Shown here one piece after another: positions 13,873 to 15,176 of a stretch of 15,176 bases of DNA. The DNA is from Xanthobacteraceae bacterium. Lineage in GTDB: Bacteria > Pseudomonadota > Alphaproteobacteria > Rhizobiales > Xanthobacteraceae. Position numbers and translations under genes: made by a program. The stretch covers positions 1 to 15,176 of the forward strand of contig JASHXZ010000768.1 in the NCBI GenBank assembly GCA_030043285.1. The letters are read 5' to 3'. Within the stretch, counting starts at the first letter, position 1. The number at the start of each line of letters is the position of its first letter. A model generated the notes under the pieces. That model saw only the letters and a program-made list of their open reading frames with translations. It did not search any database and was not told where the DNA came from.

Positions 13873-15176
13873 ATGAACACGCAAATTCGTCCGCCGCGCA
13901 TTGGTCCGCAGCCGTGGGAGGCGGTGCGGAGCAAGCTCGATCAATCGCTGCCGTTCGCCAACATGCGCGACACGCCGTATTACCGCGACGCCGTGTGGGA
14001 GCAGTTTTCGAAGGCCGAGTACCAGCGCCGCTACGCTGCGCTGCGGGCGAAGATGCGCGAGCACAAGCTCGACGTGGTGATCGTGCCGGGCGGCCCGAGC
14101 CACTGGAGCTTTGGCGGCGGCATGCTGTGGCTCACCGGCCATTGGGAATGGCACGCGCTGTCGAGCTACGTGCTGGTGCCGCTCGAAGGCGAGCCGACCA
14201 TGATCTACTCGATGGGCGGCACCCACGCCGAGGCGGTGCGTCGGCAGGTCGCGATCGCCGTTGCCGACGTGCGCCACAGCCGCAGCGGCCGGTATGCCGA
14301 CGTCATGGTGGAGCGCATCCGCGAGCTGAAACTCGAGCGCGGCCGCATCGGGTTGATGGAGATCGACCCGCGCCACGGCGACTACCTGCCGGTCAATCAA
14401 TACAACGTGCTGCGCGACAACCTGCCCGACGCCGAGCTGGTCTTCACCAAGGGCTTTTTGCACGAGTTGCTCTCGGTGCACAGCGCCGAAGAGCTCGACT
14501 GCGTGCGCAAGGCCGGCGTGCTGTGCAAGAACGCGATGGACGCCATGGTGGCGCGCGCCGCGCCGGGCGTGAAGGAATACGAGTTGCGCGCCGCTGCCGG
14601 CGCGGCGATTCTCGAAGGCGGCGGCGATATCGACTTTCTCATCATCGGCTCGACGTCAATGGCGAACCCGGCGATGGTGTTCGGCAATCCGCGGCCGTCG
14701 AGCCGCGTGCTGCAAAAGGGCGACATCATCAATATGGAGCTCGCCGCCGGCTATCGCGGCTACACCGCGCAGGTCGGGTCGCCGATCTGCGTCGGTGAGC
14801 CGACCGCGATGGTGAAGAAATTCTGGAACGAGGTCACGCTGCCGGGCTATCGCCGCATCGTCGCCGAGATCGCGCCCGGCAAACCCGCCGAGGCCATGCG
14901 GCTTGCCAGCAAATTTTTTCGCGACAACGGCTATCAGTCGCGGCCGACGCAATGCCATGGCATCGATCTCGTCACCGATGGGCCGCACGTTGTCGCCGAG
15001 CACGTCTCGGCCGAAAAATTCGAGGAAATACTCAAAGCCGGCATGGTCATCATGGCCGAGCCCAATCCGATCACGCCCGACGGAATGTTCGGCATTTTCC
15101 TCGGCCACACCTTCATCGTCACCGAAAGCGGGCACGAAGTGGTCGATGACTTTCCGTTGGAGATCGCGGTGGCGCG
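13873..15176 (+). CDS. M24-family (creatinase/Xaa-Pro peptidase fold) protein, ligand-poor, 3' end outside window
   Basis: 434 residues are visible and the frame is still open at the window edge. An N-terminal creatinase-like domain (about 45-200) leads into the pita-bread domain (about 205 onward: HSAEELDCVRKAGVLCKNAMDAM, then GDIINMELAAGYRGYTAQ, CHGIDL, MVIMAEPNPIT, GIFLGHTFIVTESGHEV). Aligned by hand to Xaa-Pro aminopeptidase, the five metal ligands Asp, Asp, His, Glu, Glu read E289, Q300, H362, E396 and G411. Two ligands survive, one is conservatively changed and two are lost, so a two-metal peptidase centre is unlikely. Creatinase itself works without metal, so a metal-free amidinohydrolase-like or non-peptidase role fits better; the substrate is unknown. 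ATG 13873 follows a GAGG at 13862-13865. It is preceded by 121 bp with no recognisable element. Confidence 0.9.
   Translation, partial: MNTQIRPPRIGPQPWEAVRSKLDQSLPFANMRDTPYYRDAVWEQFSKAEYQRRYAALRAKMREHKLDVVIVPGGPSHWSFGGGMLWLTGHWEWHALSSYVLVPLEGEPTMIYSMGGTHAEAVRRQVAIAVADVRHSRSGRYADVMVERIRELKLERGRIGLMEIDPRHGDYLPVNQYNVLRDNLPDAELVFTKGFLHELLSVHSAEELDCVRKAGVLCKNAMDAMVARAAPGVKEYELRAAAGAAILEGGGDIDFLIIGSTSMANPAMVFGNPRPSSRVLQKGDIINMELAAGYRGYTAQVGSPICVGEPTAMVKKFWNEVTLPGYRRIVAEIAPGKPAEAMRLASKFFRDNGYQSRPTQCHGIDLVTDGPHVVAEHVSAEKFEEILKAGMVIMAEPNPITPDGMFGIFLGHTFIVTESGHEVVDDFPLEIAVA

Overview
The window looks like chromosomal DNA of a GC-rich alphaproteobacterium, most likely of the Hyphomicrobiales (Bradyrhizobium / Nitrobacteraceae / Xanthobacteraceae neighbourhood). 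The evidence is the strong G/C preference at third codon positions, a tRNA-Thr(GGT) with encoded CCA, small lineage-type hypothetical proteins, a DUF2778/Tlde1-type periplasmic protein with a Pro/Ala linker, and a mix of TauD-, LLM- and SsuA-like genes typical of soil rhizobiales. Species cannot be fixed from this sequence. I see no insertion sequence, phage gene, CRISPR array or origin.

Layout, left to right. 1-760: a small basic protein (-), a tRNA-Thr (+) and a gene-free stretch. 760-2710: a one-pass membrane protein with a predicted coiled coil (+), convergent with a TauD/TfdA-type 2-oxoglutarate dioxygenase (-) that lies behind a 65-residue membrane protein (-). 2711-5072: a DUF2778 (Tlde1-like) envelope protein (-) and an exported GlcG/HbpS-like protein (-). 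The latter is divergent from an LLM flavin monooxygenase (+), and the divergent promoter region carries a run of roughly 13-bp tandem repeats. 5073-8377: the LLM monooxygenase (+), convergent with a Tat-exported purple acid phosphatase (-), preceded by a NUDIX hydrolase (-). 8378-8948: a 571-bp gene-free region with a perfect 9-bp dyad. 8949-12119: a subtilase autotransporter (+) with TIG/IPT and Ig-like domains ahead of the protease and a C-terminal beta-barrel. 12149-13111: an orphan SsuA/TauA/NMT1-like substrate-binding protein (-). 13240-13751: a ParD/ParE-like toxin-antitoxin pair (+). 13873 to the window end: an M24 (creatinase/Xaa-Pro peptidase-fold) protein (+) that has lost most of the usual metal ligands and runs off the end.

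Most genes are single transcription units. The tight unit is the toxin-antitoxin pair, with an ATGA overlap. Three genes (TauD-like, LLM-like, SsuA-like) belong to families often used to scavenge organosulfur or other small organic compounds, but they are unlinked in the window and their substrates cannot be read from sequence. I found no clearly new multi-gene system. The items most worth checking are the ligand-poor M24 protein, the domain order of the subtilase autotransporter, the repeat cluster between the GlcG-like and LLM genes, and the orphan dyad at 8687-8707.
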